NCBI GenBank assembly: GCA_963920635.1
Contig: OY987303.1
Span: forward strand, 44,887,223-44,951,222
Source of the DNA: Pseudeuparius sepicola
Taxonomy: Eukaryota > Arthropoda > Insecta > Coleoptera > Anthribidae
DNA length: 64,000 bases
Reading direction: 5' to 3'
Under the pieces are notes generated by a model that saw only the letters and a list, made by a program, of their open reading frames with translations, did no database searches and was not told the origin of the DNA. Made by a program: the position numbers and the translations under genes. This document shows, one piece after another, positions 1-12,523 of the stretch. Each line of letters opens with the position of its first letter. Position 1 is the stretch's first letter.

Positions 1-163
1 TGTCGACTTTATTGGATGCGACGATAGTTCCATTAGATAATCTTGAAGATCAGAATAGGAGTAAGGATAGCAATTTGCTAAGTAAATTTCGTCTTCGTCG
101 TGTGGAAACTCCAAAGTAAATGAAAGCGTGTAGGTCATTTGTTGGTCAGGATCCTCAGGAGAG
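1..163 (-). CDS. AGBL2/3: Cytosolic carboxypeptidase (AGBL2/3-like), exon, cut by window edge
   Basis: The family removes glutamates from tubulin tails and other proteins in the cytosol as an M14 zinc peptidase. Read on the minus strand, this exon encodes [20 protein letters not shown] followed by [20 protein letters not shown], which matches the conserved block just before the catalytic domain (family pattern: FPH..D..Y.A.CYPY.YSDLQ.YL). The acceptor after TTTAAG at 164-165 gives a one-base start that completes the two-base codon left by the exon at 2762-2908. An alternative acceptor ending at 154 would break that phase. The reading frame is open to base 1, so the exon continues outside. The zinc-binding HxxE region lies beyond the edge. 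Family assignment is from recalled motifs, not from a search. Confidence 0.88.
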
Positions 164-197
164 CTTAAACACACATTCAAATTTAAACGAAAAACTT

Positions 198-1100
198 ATA
201 GACCGGAAGATAGTGACAGATTTTTGGACGTGATTTTACTCAGTAATATGCTATGAATAAAGAACCCCAAGAAGGAGCAAATTTGGGCTTTACGCTGGAC
301 CGGTCCAGTCTCTGCATATGGCGGCATGCCGTTTCCGCCTTAGAAAAGTACTTACCGATGGAATGTTATTCCCCAAACATTTTGTTCTGGTAGTCACGGA
401 ATAGCCGCAGGCTGCACAGCTAACCATAATAGATCTCCAAAAAGTACTTATCGAAGAACTACACAAATATCTAATAGCACAAACCACCGTGACAACTGTC
501 AAATATAACAATATTTTGTCAAAATTCAGTCTCCATACAGGGCGATTTCCGTCGCACGTATTTTATAATGCCCATAGAGCTTTGGCTCCTTCCTGGGGTT
601 CTTTATTCATTGGTAATATGCCTTTCAAAGGGCATTATGTTGTGTCTATTCTCACAATAATAAAGTATGAATCGGAGAGTCATTCTGGGTTCATGTACTT
701 GGAGACGCGCAAACGGTATGCCATCTTTTCTTCAGCAGTTTCATGACAAGAACATACAGACTAATCATTGGCAGCCTGTTCAGAAACATGGACAAATTAA
801 GTATTAAAATACAAGTTCACGTGACAATAGTAGCCCTTTGGGTCCACGTTAACGGTATGCCTATGGTTTTCCGAGAAATATTTTATTTGAACTTCATTAT
901 AAAACACATGGCAGCCTGCCTAAAATCATATCAAAACGCATATTTTTCGAATAAATGAAAAGTCACTTTTCCATATGAAGAACCCAGGATGACTCTCTGA
1001 TTAATACCTTATTATTGTGAGAATATACGCAACATAATGCCCTTTGAAAGGCATACTGAGTAAATTGCGTCCAAAAATCTGTCACGATCTCAAGGTCTAT
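198..1100. mobile_element. ATAGACC-ended repeat, copy 1
   Basis: ATAGACCGGAAGATAGTGAC opens it and CACGATCTCAAGGTCTAT closes it, an imperfect inverted repeat extending through GATTTTTGGACGT and ACTCAGTA. Inside, CTTTCAAAGGGCATTATGTT with TTCTCACAATAATAA (about 625-665) pairs with 1005-1055. Segments of the interior recur at 6155-6488 and 18880-19438. No protein is recognisable. It lies in a carboxypeptidase intron. Confidence 0.6.
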
Positions 1101-2761
1101 TAATGTTTGGTTGAATGTTGGATACTTATACCACAGAGAAGACCAGAATACAGAGAGTTCATCTTGTCAAATATGTCAAATGGAGCCCAACTTTAAACGG
1201 TAATTAATCCATTGTAGTTCACCGTGGATCTTCTTTCTCAGTTTTAAATTAATCTATAATAAATGAAGAACGCAGTCTACTTCATAGTTTATCTGAACGA
1301 TCTTATCCGGTGTGTGAAAAATTACGTAAAAGTTGGGCTCCATTTGACGTATTTGACAAGATGGACTCTCTGTAGTCTAGTCTTCTCTGTGCTTATACGC
1401 AAAATCATATTTCCTAAGAATATGGTATGTAATCTTTTTCTAATTTTGACGATATATTTAAATTAAAGAGAATAACAGTTCTATATAAATACCGATACTG
1501 ACTATAATGGCTAGGCAATATTGAACGATATTGAATTTTTGATATCGAATACCGATATTAAAAATATGTCTACGAATTATTATTTCTATCAATTATTTCT
1601 ATATGCAATAAACAATATTCTAACAATATTGCACAACTTTGATTGAAATTAAATTTACTTGCCTTTTGTCATTTGTCTTTCTATAAGTATATTTTAAATT
1701 TCCCGCATTCTGTCTACCAGTTTCGGCCGTCCTTGAAGCCCTAAATATTATAATCAGTTTCCTATCTACATTTGGTTACAATGGGATTTGAGAACTTGTG
1801 AGAAATATTTTTTGTTAGGTTGACAGCATTGGCTTTGTTCCTTTTGTAAACATCTACTTATTTTGTTTATGAAAATTTTACTTTATCACTGACATTAGAT
1901 ACATATTGTGTCGAGGAATTTAAAATTTGGTAAATGATGAAAGATAGCTATCAGTAAATGATTTCATCAGCTGCAATTGTTATTTTATCAGCATATGAAA
2001 ACTCCAAATCTGAGTAGATTTTGAAAAAAATTGTGGCTGGATTTTTTCGGTTTGAAGGTTTTATTTCTTTTATTATTTACGTTAAAATATTATTTCAACG
2101 ACTTTTTATAAGAAATTACTGATCAGTAAATGTAAGTTCCTACCTAATGTAAGAGATATGTCGTCAGTAGATGCGCTTGTGTAGTTTTTTTTAAATCTAA
2201 AATCAAACTCGGAACTTCATTAGATGTTTCTCAGTTCATGAAGATGCCTTTGAGGTTTTGGTGGAATAAGTATATAAATTATTCCCAGATTATATCACAT
2301 AATATATAAAACCAGATTCGTAAGTTTTTTGATTATTTTTTCACTTTATTGGTAAAGCTGTTGTTCTGATAATATTTTAATAATAATGAAAATAACTATG
2401 GGTCAAAAAAGTTTGGCGGAATTGACATATGTTAAAGATGTCCATAGAGCAATAAATTATATGATAGCAGTGCTCCCACAAAAAAGTATTAAGTACAACT
2501 AACTAAAATCCCGTGCTCACATCCAAACCGCTTTTATTGTATCCTATAAAATATTTAATCCAGTATTAGACATACGATCACCCTGTATAATTAAAAAGAG
2601 TTACAAATGAAAGTCAATAAAAAAACATAATATAGAACTTCTTTGGAACTTTTTTCTCTATCACCAATAAATTTTGAAACTTGTGGTAAAAGAACAAAAG
2701 TTACCGGACACCCTGTATCTATTGTATTGTTTGTAGTATGTTTTCAGCGACTGATACTTAC
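1101..2761. other. Carboxypeptidase intron with a small inverted repeat
   Basis: AT-rich intron. 1131-1193 and 1331-1394 form a diverged inverted repeat (CATCTTGTCAAATA.GTCAA in both arms), probably a MITE. Near 2575 and 2710 are CACCCTGTAT ends of a decayed TA-type element. No exon found. Confidence 0.5.
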
Positions 2762-2908
2762 ACATTTTCATTACAAAAATATGTAATATTTTGGCCGATT
2801 CTCCTCCACCCTATAGAGTGAAGCTGAGAGTCCTTTGTAGAATACATTAGAGGTTTCATTCCTTCATTGTAAAGACTGTTTTCCTTTGAACAGTTTGTAA
2901 TGGAAAAC
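2762..2908 (-). CDS. AGBL2/3: Cytosolic carboxypeptidase (AGBL2/3-like), internal exon
   Basis: This 147-nt exon lies between acceptor TTTTTACAG and donor GTAAGT. One base, 48 full codons and two bases fit the phase of both neighbours. It encodes FSITNCSKENSLYNEGMKPL, then MYSTKDSQLHSIGWRRIGQN and ITYFCNEN. This is the family block (FTIVN...LY..GMKPL.YS...A....IGW.R.G..I.YYKN) found between the N-terminal beta domain and the catalytic domain. The usual IVNL is SITNC here, a modest divergence. The flanking introns (2.6 kb and 5.9 kb) are filled with repeats. Confidence 0.88.
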
Positions 2909-4845
2909 CTGTAAAAAGTTAAAAATAATTATTTGAATAAAAATAAGCCATATGGATATGTGAAATGTACATTCGGTTTCGTTTAGAATTGTTATTCGTG
3001 TACTAGAATAGAAATAAAATAGCATAGAGCTCATTAATATAACAAAAGAAAATAATGTCCGCTGTTGGCTATAAGACCCAAGTTTATCCAGTAGTTTTTG
3101 AATACAATGTTGCTGCGCGTGTAAACTTAAACAAGTCTTGTGAAATTAATACAGTCTTGTCATCGTAGATGGCTGGGTAATAATAAGTCGCCAAAACCGT
3201 GATATACAACTCAATTCTACGAAGAGTATGTGGAGAACCTGGCATGATAAAAGCTATAATATAAATAGTTTCATGTTACAGTTTGGCTATTGGTAACACA
3301 TATGCAATAATATGTCAGTCGCTGCAATAAAATAAAATCGCAAAGGGACCATAAAAAATATAACTTTATTTTTATAATTTTGTTCAGATTGTGAATCTAC
3401 CCCACACCTGACCTCACTTTTAACATAATAATAATAATTAATACTAATAATTCCGCTTTGACCCATTTATCGCAAGGCACACCTTTATAGCACCGCATTC
3501 GATGCACGATCATGCCATAGCGAAATAAAAGTTTGAGATTATGGGGCCTAGATTTTCTGTACAACTCAACGCTATCGTATCAAAGGTGCGGGTCTCGCTG
3601 AGGCGTGGATCATGATCTGTGCAACACAACGTTGTTTTTGGCTGTCGGGATTTAGGCTTCGTGGAAAGTGGGTCTCCCGTGATACTCCGAATAATAATTT
3701 GATAAGAAAGAAACTATTTGCTAATTGGCAGTGCATTTAAAAATCCCGCAGCTTCGCTAATAAGAAAATATTAATTTTTGGATTAATTTCTTTTTTATAT
3801 TCACATGGTTTAAGCACTTTCATATTATGCTGTCGATATCTTGTAGGTAACGTCAACAGGAAATTTTGTGGCAATTTTTAAACTTGGGGTAACAAGTGGT
3901 GTCAGGCGTGGGGTAGCCCAACCTTAATATTACGATGGTACCTAAATTAATATGGAGATGGATCTTTTTTCCTTTTTCCAAAAGCATAATATATTCTTAA
4001 TATACAGGTGTTTCAAAATTCACTACAAATATTTTAAGGGTGTATTTTTGAGGTAAAAAAAGATTTGTTTTCCTATAAACATGTGTCCCAAGATGCAACC
4101 CCTCCGAGCTACTACAGTCATCCTAAGTCGGGCGAAAACATTAGGTTTGCGCCATTTTTAGAAAAAAAATTAATAGAGCGCCTAAACGAACAGGGGTTTG
4201 TAAATTTCAAGAGATTTTATGAGTAGCTGTAGCCACATAGGGTAGTTGTAAGAACTCCTCAGACAATTAGTTTCTCATTTCTAGTTTTAGAAATAATCTT
4301 AGGATTATCTACTATAAATTTTGCACATACAGGATGTCTACTTTTAAAGCTACTTTTATATATGCGATTTTTTTAAGACCGTTCAAAAAAAATTCAGGCG
4401 GCTATGTCCAAAATTAAAGATTTTATAGATGTGTATAAGTATAAATCTAATAGACAATATTGTATAATATATGCATATGCTCTGCCAAATTCAAAGTGCG
4501 ATAAATAAAAAAACTGTTGATTTATCACAACTTGTTTATACAACGTAATTTGCTTTAATTAGAAAAACAATTCGGATGATCCACTTTTCGATGTACACGG
4601 CAGACGAAAAATTCTTTAGACCGCAGCGCCATATAGAATTTGCACTATAAAGATTCAACTTGAGCCTACGAATAAAGTTGTCGACGAGCTCTACCAGCCC
4701 TTTCTAGGGAACTACAATGTCTCATTTCATTGCTGAGATATGAAACCGGGGAGTTTTAGGTGAATCACCCTTATTTTAGAAGCTTATTATTATTTTTGAA
4801 AAATTTGAATGATGTTTTGCTACATACAGTTTTATAAAATGAGTT
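2909..4845. other. Carboxypeptidase intron, no gene seen
   Basis: AT-rich sequence with dispersed relics, including a TACAGGTGTTTCAAAATTCA end near 4006. I looked for family exon motifs on the minus strand and found none; none is needed, because 8824-9053 and 2762-2908 join in phase. Confidence 0.5.
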
Positions 4846-5413
4846 AGACAGGGAGATAGTGACAAGATTTTTGGACGTAATTTTACTCAGTGTGCTTTTC
4901 AAAGGGCATTTATTTCGTATATTCTCAGGGATAATATAACAAGTGGTCTGCCTATTATCGATAATACCTTTCGCTGAAAAAACCACGACTGCGCAGCAGG
5001 AGTGGTATTTTCCTAGCATTGTGATTATAATGAGTGATAAATTAAGGAAAGGTATTATCTCTTATTAGGGATACCACGAGTTGTATTTAAAAAGAGAATT
5101 TAACAACTGCAAATAGTTAGTTTGACAGCTAGCTGTCATTTAGATTGCACTTTTTGTTCTGAATATGTTTTTTGTGCTAATAGATATTTAAAGATCAATG
5201 TGTTAATTGAAAACATATATTCTAGTCCTATATTAAATTTGGTAATGTGAAGAAGTTATCGGGTTATCAGTTTTAGCTTCCACAATATTGGTTTAGCGTA
5301 ACTAGGACGTAACTAAGAGAGTAGGATTTCAGCGATTATTTCCCTCATACTGCTTGCATCCAATAAGGTAGCTCCTTCCATAAAAATCCAACCAATCATA
5401 TGCCTCTGCTAGC

Positions 5414-5463
5414 GATAATTTGCACTAGTGCAATTACCGGTAATTGCACTAGTGCAAATTATC
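5414..5463. repeat. Perfect 50-bp palindrome
   Basis: The sequence reads the same on both strands over 50 bases with no spacer, centre ACCGGT at 5438/5439. Each half contains CACTAGTG, itself a palindrome. Sequence outside does not pair. Confidence 0.95.
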
Positions 5464-5878
5464 ACTTCGTTGCTTAGCAACCGCGAATCTGTTGGATACA
5501 AACACAAACCTACTTCTTAAAGTTTGTCTGTTTCACACTGTTCTAAATTATGTAGCTTATAAATTATGTTGCGGTATTATTAAGCATTATAGCAATGAAT
5601 TTATATATAACTTTTACATTGTTAAATTCTTGTTATTTAGACCTCCGCCCCCGTTTAAATTTATGACACATTCAGAAAATAGACCAACGCCGAGAGGGTG
5701 TAGGGATAATCGCATTTGCCTTGGATACCCAAGCGTCATGTTTGTTTACTCGAACGCTACAGTCGAAGCTGTCAATAAACTCGTTCAAAATGAGTCGTTT
5801 TGGAAATGTAAACATAGAAAAAATTAATACAGAAATTATTAAATCGTATTCGTGAAATAATCTCGACAAATACCACAC

Positions 5879-6070
5879 GTGCCGGAAATTTTTCTAGATG
5901 ATTTTATTCTCAAGCGCTATTTTGCCCATTAGCAAAACCACTCGTACAAATTGGGCTTTTATTTTCTGATAAAATCCCGAGAGAGAAGCCTAATAAAGCC
6001 TAATTTATACTCGTGATCTTTCTAGGCAAAATAGCGCTTTCGAAAAAATTATCGATAAAATTTCCGGCAC
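5879..6070. mobile_element. Short palindromic MITE, GTGCCGGAAAT ends
   Basis: GTGCCGGAAATTTT...AAGCGCTATTTTGCC (5879-5929) pairs with GGCAAAATAGCGCTTTC...ATTTCCGGCAC (6024-6070). A 95-bp spacer lies between. No ORF; no clear target duplication. Confidence 0.7.
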
Positions 6071-6516
6071 TAGTGATATTACATACGAAAATACCACTAG
6101 TGGAAAAGTGAGTTTGCATTTATTCGAAAAACATGCGTTTTGATGTGATTTTAGTCAGGCCTGTTCAGAAACGTGGAAAAATTAAGTATTAAAATACAAG
6201 TTCACCTGACAATAGTAGCCCTTTGGGTCCACGTTAACGGTATGCCTATGGTTTTCCGACGAATTTTCTATTTTGGACTTCATTATAAAACACATGGAAG
6301 CCTGACTAAAATCGTATCAAAACGCATATTTTTTGAATAAATGAAAACTCGCTTTTCCATATGAAGAACCCATAGGATGACTCTCTGACTTATACCTTAT
6401 TATTGTGAGAATATACGCAACAGAATGCCTTTTGAAAGGCATACTGAGTAAAATCACGTGCAAAAATCTGCCACTATCTTCCTGTCTATAAGGGAAATGA
6501 CAGGCATTACAGAGGC

Positions 6517-6862
6517 TTAAGAGGGGGTTGCCGACAGCGAAAGTGACGTTAGATTTCGTATTTTTTTAAGTTGTATAGCATAAAATCTAATAACATTTTA
6601 CCTGGCAAAAATTTAGTACAAACATCTTTGTCTTCATTTTAATCATAAGATCTTAAAAGCAGTGTTTTGTTTTATAGGTTATGAAAACCTTGGGAAAAAT
6701 AATAATTCCAGTGCATATGCTTTTAAGATCTTATGATTAAAATGAAGACAGAGATGTTTGTACTAAATTTTTGCCAGGTAAAATGTTATTGGATTTTATG
6801 CTATACAACTTAAAAAAATACGAAATCTAACGTCACTTTCGCTGTCGGCAACCCCCTCTTAA
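6517..6862. mobile_element. 346-bp TTAA-flanked MITE, copy 1
   Basis: This has the same termini and arms as 60735-61080, with TTAA at both ends. The spacer holds CAGTGTTTTGTTTTATAGG; in the other copy it is inverted. No ORF. Confidence 0.85.
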
Positions 6863-8823
6863 AAAGAAATGGCTCGTGGCATATATCAAAATGTTTTGGT
6901 TCTTGGCAATACCAAACTAGTTTTCAATGTCTAATGAAAATTTGGGGGACATGCAAAGTCGTCATCGAAAAGGTTTCTAATCTCTTTTTGAAAGAGTCAA
7001 CTCGTCACTGACCACTAGGCACGTATTTGCTTAAAAAGCCCATATAGAGACGAATTACAAAATAGTATTCCCGCAACTATGACATCAATCGATGTGGAGT
7101 ACATAACGGCATAGTATGTATAATGCCCGCCGCAGATTTCGACCTCCATTACCAAAGAACATTGCAGCGAAATAGACAACATTATAATAGTTTCATGTAA
7201 ATAAAATCTCCATATATTTATAGTACTGTTTCACGGATTTACTTTGATGGCACTTTTAATTAGTGTCCTAAATATTTTTGCCAATTTTGCAAATGGGCAT
7301 TATGTGGCGCTATTGTTTTTTTTGTAGATACAAAAATGTATTTAGGCTAGTGATAAATGAATGCTTAAAGCAACAATTAAATTTAAATATTAGGTACCGA
7401 AGTGGTTGCTGACATGCTAACTTAATTGGCTGCCGTTTTCACTTGTGTCAATCTTGGTACAAGGAACATCCAAATTTTATTTTATTGAGAAATTAAAAGA
7501 ATTTCAAATTTATACATAATATATCAAAATTCAACGTTTGCATGTTCCTCACAAAGTTCCTGATATTAAAGTCAATAAAATATAAAAATAATGTGATAAG
7601 TAGGTTACATTTTGTTGAATGTGTTTCATATCATTGTTCTGTTCATAAATAAATACTTATTAATATCTAAACAGCTAATTAATTAACCTCTGGAAACCTA
7701 AATATAGAGTGCGTCCAATTATTATTACTTTGACTTTCCATTCGGTGACGAGTTTGCAAGTGTAATAAACACCGACCCTTTGGGAACATGCAGGTTGGGT
7801 TAATACTTTTATCACCTTGGTGACGAAAATGCAAACTCCCAAAATTTGCTATGGGTCTCTCGGAGGTGTGCAAACCACGACAGGTACCTGTCTCGAACTA
7901 AGTGGCATTGGATGGTATAATGCTCACCGCGTTGTACTATTTCTTATTCGTAGATTTTGTCGAATTATAAGTTGAAAATCGGGGAGCAACGTTCTTGAAC
8001 TAAGATTCTGAAGTACTGTTGGAACTCAAAGTTAGTAACGTGTAAGTAGTTTTTACAGAATTTGTTTTTCTTTTCGTGGTTTAGACCTGGAAAGGCCTTC
8101 TTGGGCTCGGTTGAACAATGGTTATTATGAAGATTATTTAAAGTTTAATTCAAAGTAGCAGCAAAAATGTAATACTACGCATAAGCTCTTTTTTAGCCTG
8201 AGAGGTAGTTTTAAGGACTGAGGCAACGCCCGTCGGCAAGCTGGGAAAATTAGGATTAATTATCCTTACAGGTAAGTCGATTAATCAGTTAATAATTTCT
8301 GACAAATATCCAGGCAATTTGCCTTGTAAAAATCATGTTTTTGGCAAACATTCTTTTTTCAAACGGGTCATTAGCACATCTATTAAACACAAACGAAACT
8401 TTGTGTCTAAATTGAAAAACAGATTCATTATTATTTGTCAACAGCAGCTGCGAGTAAATCTGACACAGATGATATTTTAATAAACCTTTTCCATGTTTTT
8501 AAGTGATCTAAAATAAATACTTTTATTTTTTATGAATGGATAGGTATTTGTTTTGAAATCTCTGGTTATAAAAAATATTTTATTATTTTATACGTATATG
8601 TTTGTTTTTAAAAAATTTATAATTTTAACAATTCTTGTAATTATAAAAAAAATACCAGAGAACGTTGTTTATTCTTAAATAGATTTTAGATAAATAAACA
8701 ACTTAAAACTGAATTTTCATTATTCTTGTAAATTAAAGTACCTATAGACTATACCTAGGTACCTATGTCTTTTCTTATTAATTACTTATTATTTAGGAAA
8801 AGTTCTTCTGTTCCTGTACCTAC
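6863..8823. other. Carboxypeptidase intron, no gene seen
   Basis: AT-rich sequence without inverted repeats or coding signal that I can support. A 64-codon minus-strand ORF at 7679-7873 has no family resemblance. Confidence 0.5.
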
Positions 8824-9053
8824 CTGTATTTGAATCCTTTTCTCATGTTAGTAACTCTAAAATAAAACCATTGCATGTGCCGATTTGTATACATGTCAGC
8901 TCTCAAATGAAGTTCGTAATAGCTCGAAGTAATTCGGATAGCTGTAGCTAAGTTGCCACATTCAAATCTAGATTCAAACTTCAGACTATCTTCTTCTGGA
9001 CACATGTCTGTTGACAACAGATATCTGCTCCCTCCTAGACTAGACCTACTAAA
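8824..9053 (-). CDS. AGBL2/3: Cytosolic carboxypeptidase (AGBL2/3-like), internal exon
   Basis: The exon starts after TTTTGTTTCAG and ends at CAG before GTAGGT. It is 230 nt long, entering in phase 0 and leaving with two bases. It encodes the most diagnostic N-terminal block of cytosolic carboxypeptidases: [20 protein letters not shown], then [20 protein letters not shown] and [10 protein letters not shown]. The family pattern is L.FESRFESGNL...., then .L..D.YT.RH.QWFYF.V.N.R.G..YRF. The split final codon AG plus G from the next exon gives the expected Arg. The YTNRH and QWFYF wording favours the CCP2/CCP3 (AGBL2/AGBL3) branch over CCP1 or CCP5, but I could not run a phylogeny. Confidence 0.93.
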
Positions 9054-9127
9054 CTGAAACAAAAGATCGTGTGTTGGTAATTTCGAAAATGTTGCACCTC
9101 TGGGAAACTTCTGGTTTAATTTCTTAC

Positions 9128-9280
9128 ATAATTGACTGCACTAATTGGCGAATACTGATAGACAATAACTCCACATTCTTCACCAGACGGTTTCGGCTGT
9201 ACTTCATTCCCCGTGATTTGGTAATATGGTTCGAACGTTGACGGCACATAAATTATGTGTCTTACTCTTTCTTCTAACAC
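9128..9280 (-). CDS. AGBL2/3: Cytosolic carboxypeptidase (AGBL2/3-like), internal exon
   Basis: This 153-nt exon (51 codons, phase 0 on both sides) sits between acceptor TTTCAAG and donor GTAAGA. It encodes [40 protein letters not shown] and [11 protein letters not shown]. It follows WPTECQ from the previous exon. In AGBL2/3 proteins the order RWP.EC, then ...EW.PP.PE.YY...G, then G...Y.Y leads into the FESRFESGNL block, as here. The exon has no ATG and is short, so a simple ORF scan misses it; the support is order, phase and splice sites. Confidence 0.85.
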
Positions 9281-9849
9281 CTTGAAACATTAAATAAAAT
9301 GTCTACTTATTTCACATCCATATGATATAAAAGATAACCGACTAAACTCTATTCAAACTAAACGCAAGTCAAACATAAACACAAGTTGTTGCATGGCTAG
9401 AGCGTGATACGCTCGTGATCGGCTGATCGGCTTGCTATTGGCCAGCCGGCAATAAAATCTGGCACAGCGGGCGAGTGCAGCGAGTCGGTGTTTCTTACAG
9501 AAGTGTATTGAGTTGCAAGTGGGCCTTCATTTTCTTCCGATATAATTCTTTCCCTGTTTATTAATTATTGGAGCTACGATTTGTGTTAATAGTAGAAATT
9601 TGCAGGTAAAGTTAAAGTGCTTCCAACCTTGGAATATCATCAGTTTTTCTCCTGTTTTGGAAGATGCTGAATAACGCCTTGATTTTTGGAAAAAAACAAC
9701 CGCTTTTATTATTTTTTACTTTTTACAATTTTCGGGCTTAAACATTATCCTTGTCTAGGCCTTGTTTGAGAGACCTGATTCGCTTATACAGATATAACCA
9801 TCCCACACCCCCCTTAAACTTATGAAATATGCTTAATTATATTTCCTAC

Positions 9850-10070
9850 CTGGCATTCGGTGGGCCATCTAGGTTGTTGTAATGTAAAAGGTATGTCTTT
9901 GTTAATGGATGTATCCCTAAAGGAATAATTTTCTTTAAGCCTAAATTTGTTGTCTTCATCTTCATCGAACGTAATAGGTTTAACGAAAAAGTTTGAAAAA
10001 TAGCTATTTGAGCTCGTCAGTTGCGTTGGAAACAGGCACGCTTGAAGTGTTTGTACATTGGGCTCTGGAT
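9850..10070 (-). CDS. AGBL2/3: Cytosolic carboxypeptidase (AGBL2/3-like), N-terminal exon
   Basis: The acceptor is TTATTTTTAG and the donor CCAG before GTAGGA. The exon has 221 nt: two bases, then 73 codons ending in phase 0. It encodes PEPNVQTLQACLFPTQLTSS, then NSYFSNFFVKPITFDEDEDN and, at its end, PFTLQQPRWPTECQ. The RWP.EC motif is typical of the AGBL2/3 N-terminus, while the rest is poorly conserved in this family. Because it starts with two bases of a codon, the preceding exon must end with one base, a condition met by the candidate start exon at 17486-17513. Confidence 0.8.
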
Positions 10071-10666
10071 CTAAAAATAAACAGAAATGAATAATCGATT
10101 GCTAGTGTAAAATAGTGCTAATATGGAGGTAATGCGCTTTTGAAAGTATATTCTATCGAAAAAAGTACCTATACCTAGAGGCACTGACAAGTGTTCAAAA
10201 TTTACAGGCAAGTAGGTGATTTTTTACATGCAGATGAGCCAATGAAGATTTCCTCTCCATTTACTTGTAAAATTGTCACAAAAACGCTCAGACACGTCAA
10301 TTTTGTTTGGAAGGGGGCATTTTTTTCTGAATTATGTAAGGCTGTATTTTTTTTTTCTCTGAGCAAGGGTTGGTTAACCCATTCAAACTATGTAAATTGC
10401 ACAATAGGAATGAAATAGGCACAATATCGAATAAAAAACATTTCCTTTAGAGATTTATTGCCATTAATGTAATATTAAATAAGTTTAAATGCCAGTCAAT
10501 AGTGTAGGTAGACGTATAATAAAAAAATCACACTCTGCTTCACAAACCTTGTTTTTCACTGTCAATGCACAGATGGGCCAAAGTTCCATCTTTCTCAAAA
10601 TAATATCATCCCCATTGAAAATTTTACCAAGTTGAAACAAAAATACCTGGTTTTGCTGTAAGTATA

Positions 10667-11507
10667 CGGGGTGTCCCAGGTTTTTTGGTCAGGACTTTGA
10701 CATTTTGTAAAAAAAACTCATTGTAAGGTGGGTTGCTCATATAAATATAGGTCCTAAAGTTCTTCGTTTCTGAGATAGAGAGCGTTATAGTTCTCTTTTT
10801 GAAACTGAATTTTGCCAATATCTCCCAAAATATCAATTTCTAAGTAGCTCACAGAGAGCGCCACTTGCGCTATTTTTGGATCAAGCTTTTACTAATGACA
10901 TTTTCCTGCTCCCTCCCCCGTAAGTTCACTTTACATGCTCGCCAACAGGTCCGAAAGCGAAAGTGAAATGTTCGAGGTGCCCTGTTGCTAGGTACAAAAA
11001 GTGGTTGCTAGGTACAAAAAGTATTGCCTAGCAACGATGCAACGATTATGCAGCAAGGACCTTAAAACCGTTAACAAAATGTATGTAGCAACTTCAAACT
11101 AGCGTCAAATTTAATATGATTCACATCGATTGTTTTATATACTGATATACTGAAGATGCACTAAAATGACGGACTTGAAAGACCAAAAAGATTACCTCAG
11201 GGAGGTTGCGAGTAAAAGCACGATCCAAAAATAGCAAAAGTGGAGCCCTCTGTGATATACGCCGAAATTGACAATTTCATCTTATTATTCATCCCTAAAA
11301 AGACTGCACTACCAATTTTTAGTTCAGTAGCTGGATTTTTTTGGGATATATTACCATAATTCGATTTCAAAAGGAGAACTACAACGCGCTATAGGTATCT
11401 CAGAAACTAAGAACTTTAGGACCAATGTTTATATGGGCAACCCACCTTACAATGAGTTTATTTTTACAAAATGTCAAAGTCCTGATCAAAAAACCTGGAA
11501 CACCAGC
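10667..11507. mobile_element. Palindromic CGGGGTGTCCCAGG element
   Basis: CGGGGTGTCCCAGGTTTTTT and TTGACATTTTGTAAAAA (10667-10715) pair with the inverse at 11465-11507. The arms continue through AAGGTGGGTTGC and CTGAGATA. The ends and TA borders fit a non-autonomous Tc1/mariner-type element of about 840 bp. It lies upstream of the carboxypeptidase N-terminal exon. Confidence 0.75.
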
Positions 11508-12523
11508 TATAGCCACCATACACCAGCATTAAATTTGGCGGGGTAGCCACAATATAGCTCTGGAGATGAAAATATAAACGGGATGACACTTTTCATTGGC
11601 CCACTCGGCATTCGTTTTATTAACATTTAATAAGTTTGTTTGTCTGCGTTCGGGTTCTTCTATTATTTAGTAGCTTTCGCAGCGGGTCGTACTATTTATG
11701 TTTGTGAAGTTTTCCACGATAGCTTATAGATTTAACAGAATTCAAATAGGTAAGTAAGTATATTTTATTTTTAATTGGGTTTTTCGCCACCAAACTGATT
11801 TTTCAAGTTGCTTGGAAAATTAATAAATTCTTAACAGTAAATGGCAATAAATGGACGAAACTTTTAACGTTTAACTAAAAAAATAACAAATTTCTTTTCT
11901 TATTAAATAAATATTATTATATTGTTCCTTTGAAATTTATTTTTTGAGTTAAACGTTCAAAGTTTAAAGTTTCGTTCAAAGTTTCGTTCAATGTTCCAGG
12001 CAACTTGAAAATGTTGTCTTTTAATCAGTTTGGTGGCGAAAAACCCAATTAAAAATTTAATGGATCTATTTACGCCACAAATAAATTTCCGACATTATCC
12101 AGATAGGTATATTTTATTCTCGACTCCAAATCTAACTACGTTGTTATAAGGTCAATTATACTTTTTAATCTATTTAATTTTTCAGTGACGGAAAACCCAA
12201 TTAGATTGCAAAGCATGTGGTTGCTTCTGGGGTACTCCTAGTTTGGAGTATTGTGAGGGTGAGAATTATTATTATTATCATTATTATATTATCAAGAAAC
12301 CATTTTTGTACCATCTCACAGATAACAGATACTAAAATATTTGTTACAAAGAATACAGAAAATTATGATTCTTACAGTACAAATTATCATTTCAATGAAA
12401 ATAGTTATTTGTGTATCAATAAGGCACTGAAGTTGAACTTTTTATAGCTAAGTAAATAAACCACATGAGTTGAAAGATGCAACTCTAAATGAATTAGTGT
12501 TCTTTTATATTTCTTGCAATTTA
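11508..12523. other. Intronic or intergenic repeats
   Basis: GGGTTTTTCGCCACCAAACT (11779) pairs with AGTTTGGTGGCGAAAAACCC (12028-12047), showing a further inverted repeat. TGGTTGCTTCTGGGGTACTC with CTAGTTTGGAGTATTGTGAG (12220-12257) ends in an ATT microsatellite and recurs at 48575-48620, so it is a dispersed repeat 3' end. Confidence 0.55.

Larger units (their letters stand above)
4846..6488. repeat. ATAGACC-family repeat, copy 2, with inserts
   Basis: GGGAGATAGTGACAAGATTT with GGACGTAATTTTACTCAGT (4853-4893) on the left and the inverse motif CAAAAATCTGCCACTATC (6458-6475) on the right suggest one element interrupted by other DNA, including the palindrome at 5414 and the MITE at 5879-6070. 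The right half (6155-6480) is about 90 per cent like 780-1090 by eye. Confidence 0.45.

Noticed and set aside
5492..5827. 111-codon plus-strand ORF
   Set aside because: No domain, no splice or promoter support, and it lies within repeat-rich intron sequence.
8820..9062. Start codon of an independent 80-residue gene at 9062
   Set aside because: The apparent start is TTG at a splice acceptor (TTTGTTTCAG). The sequence is an internal exon of the carboxypeptidase.
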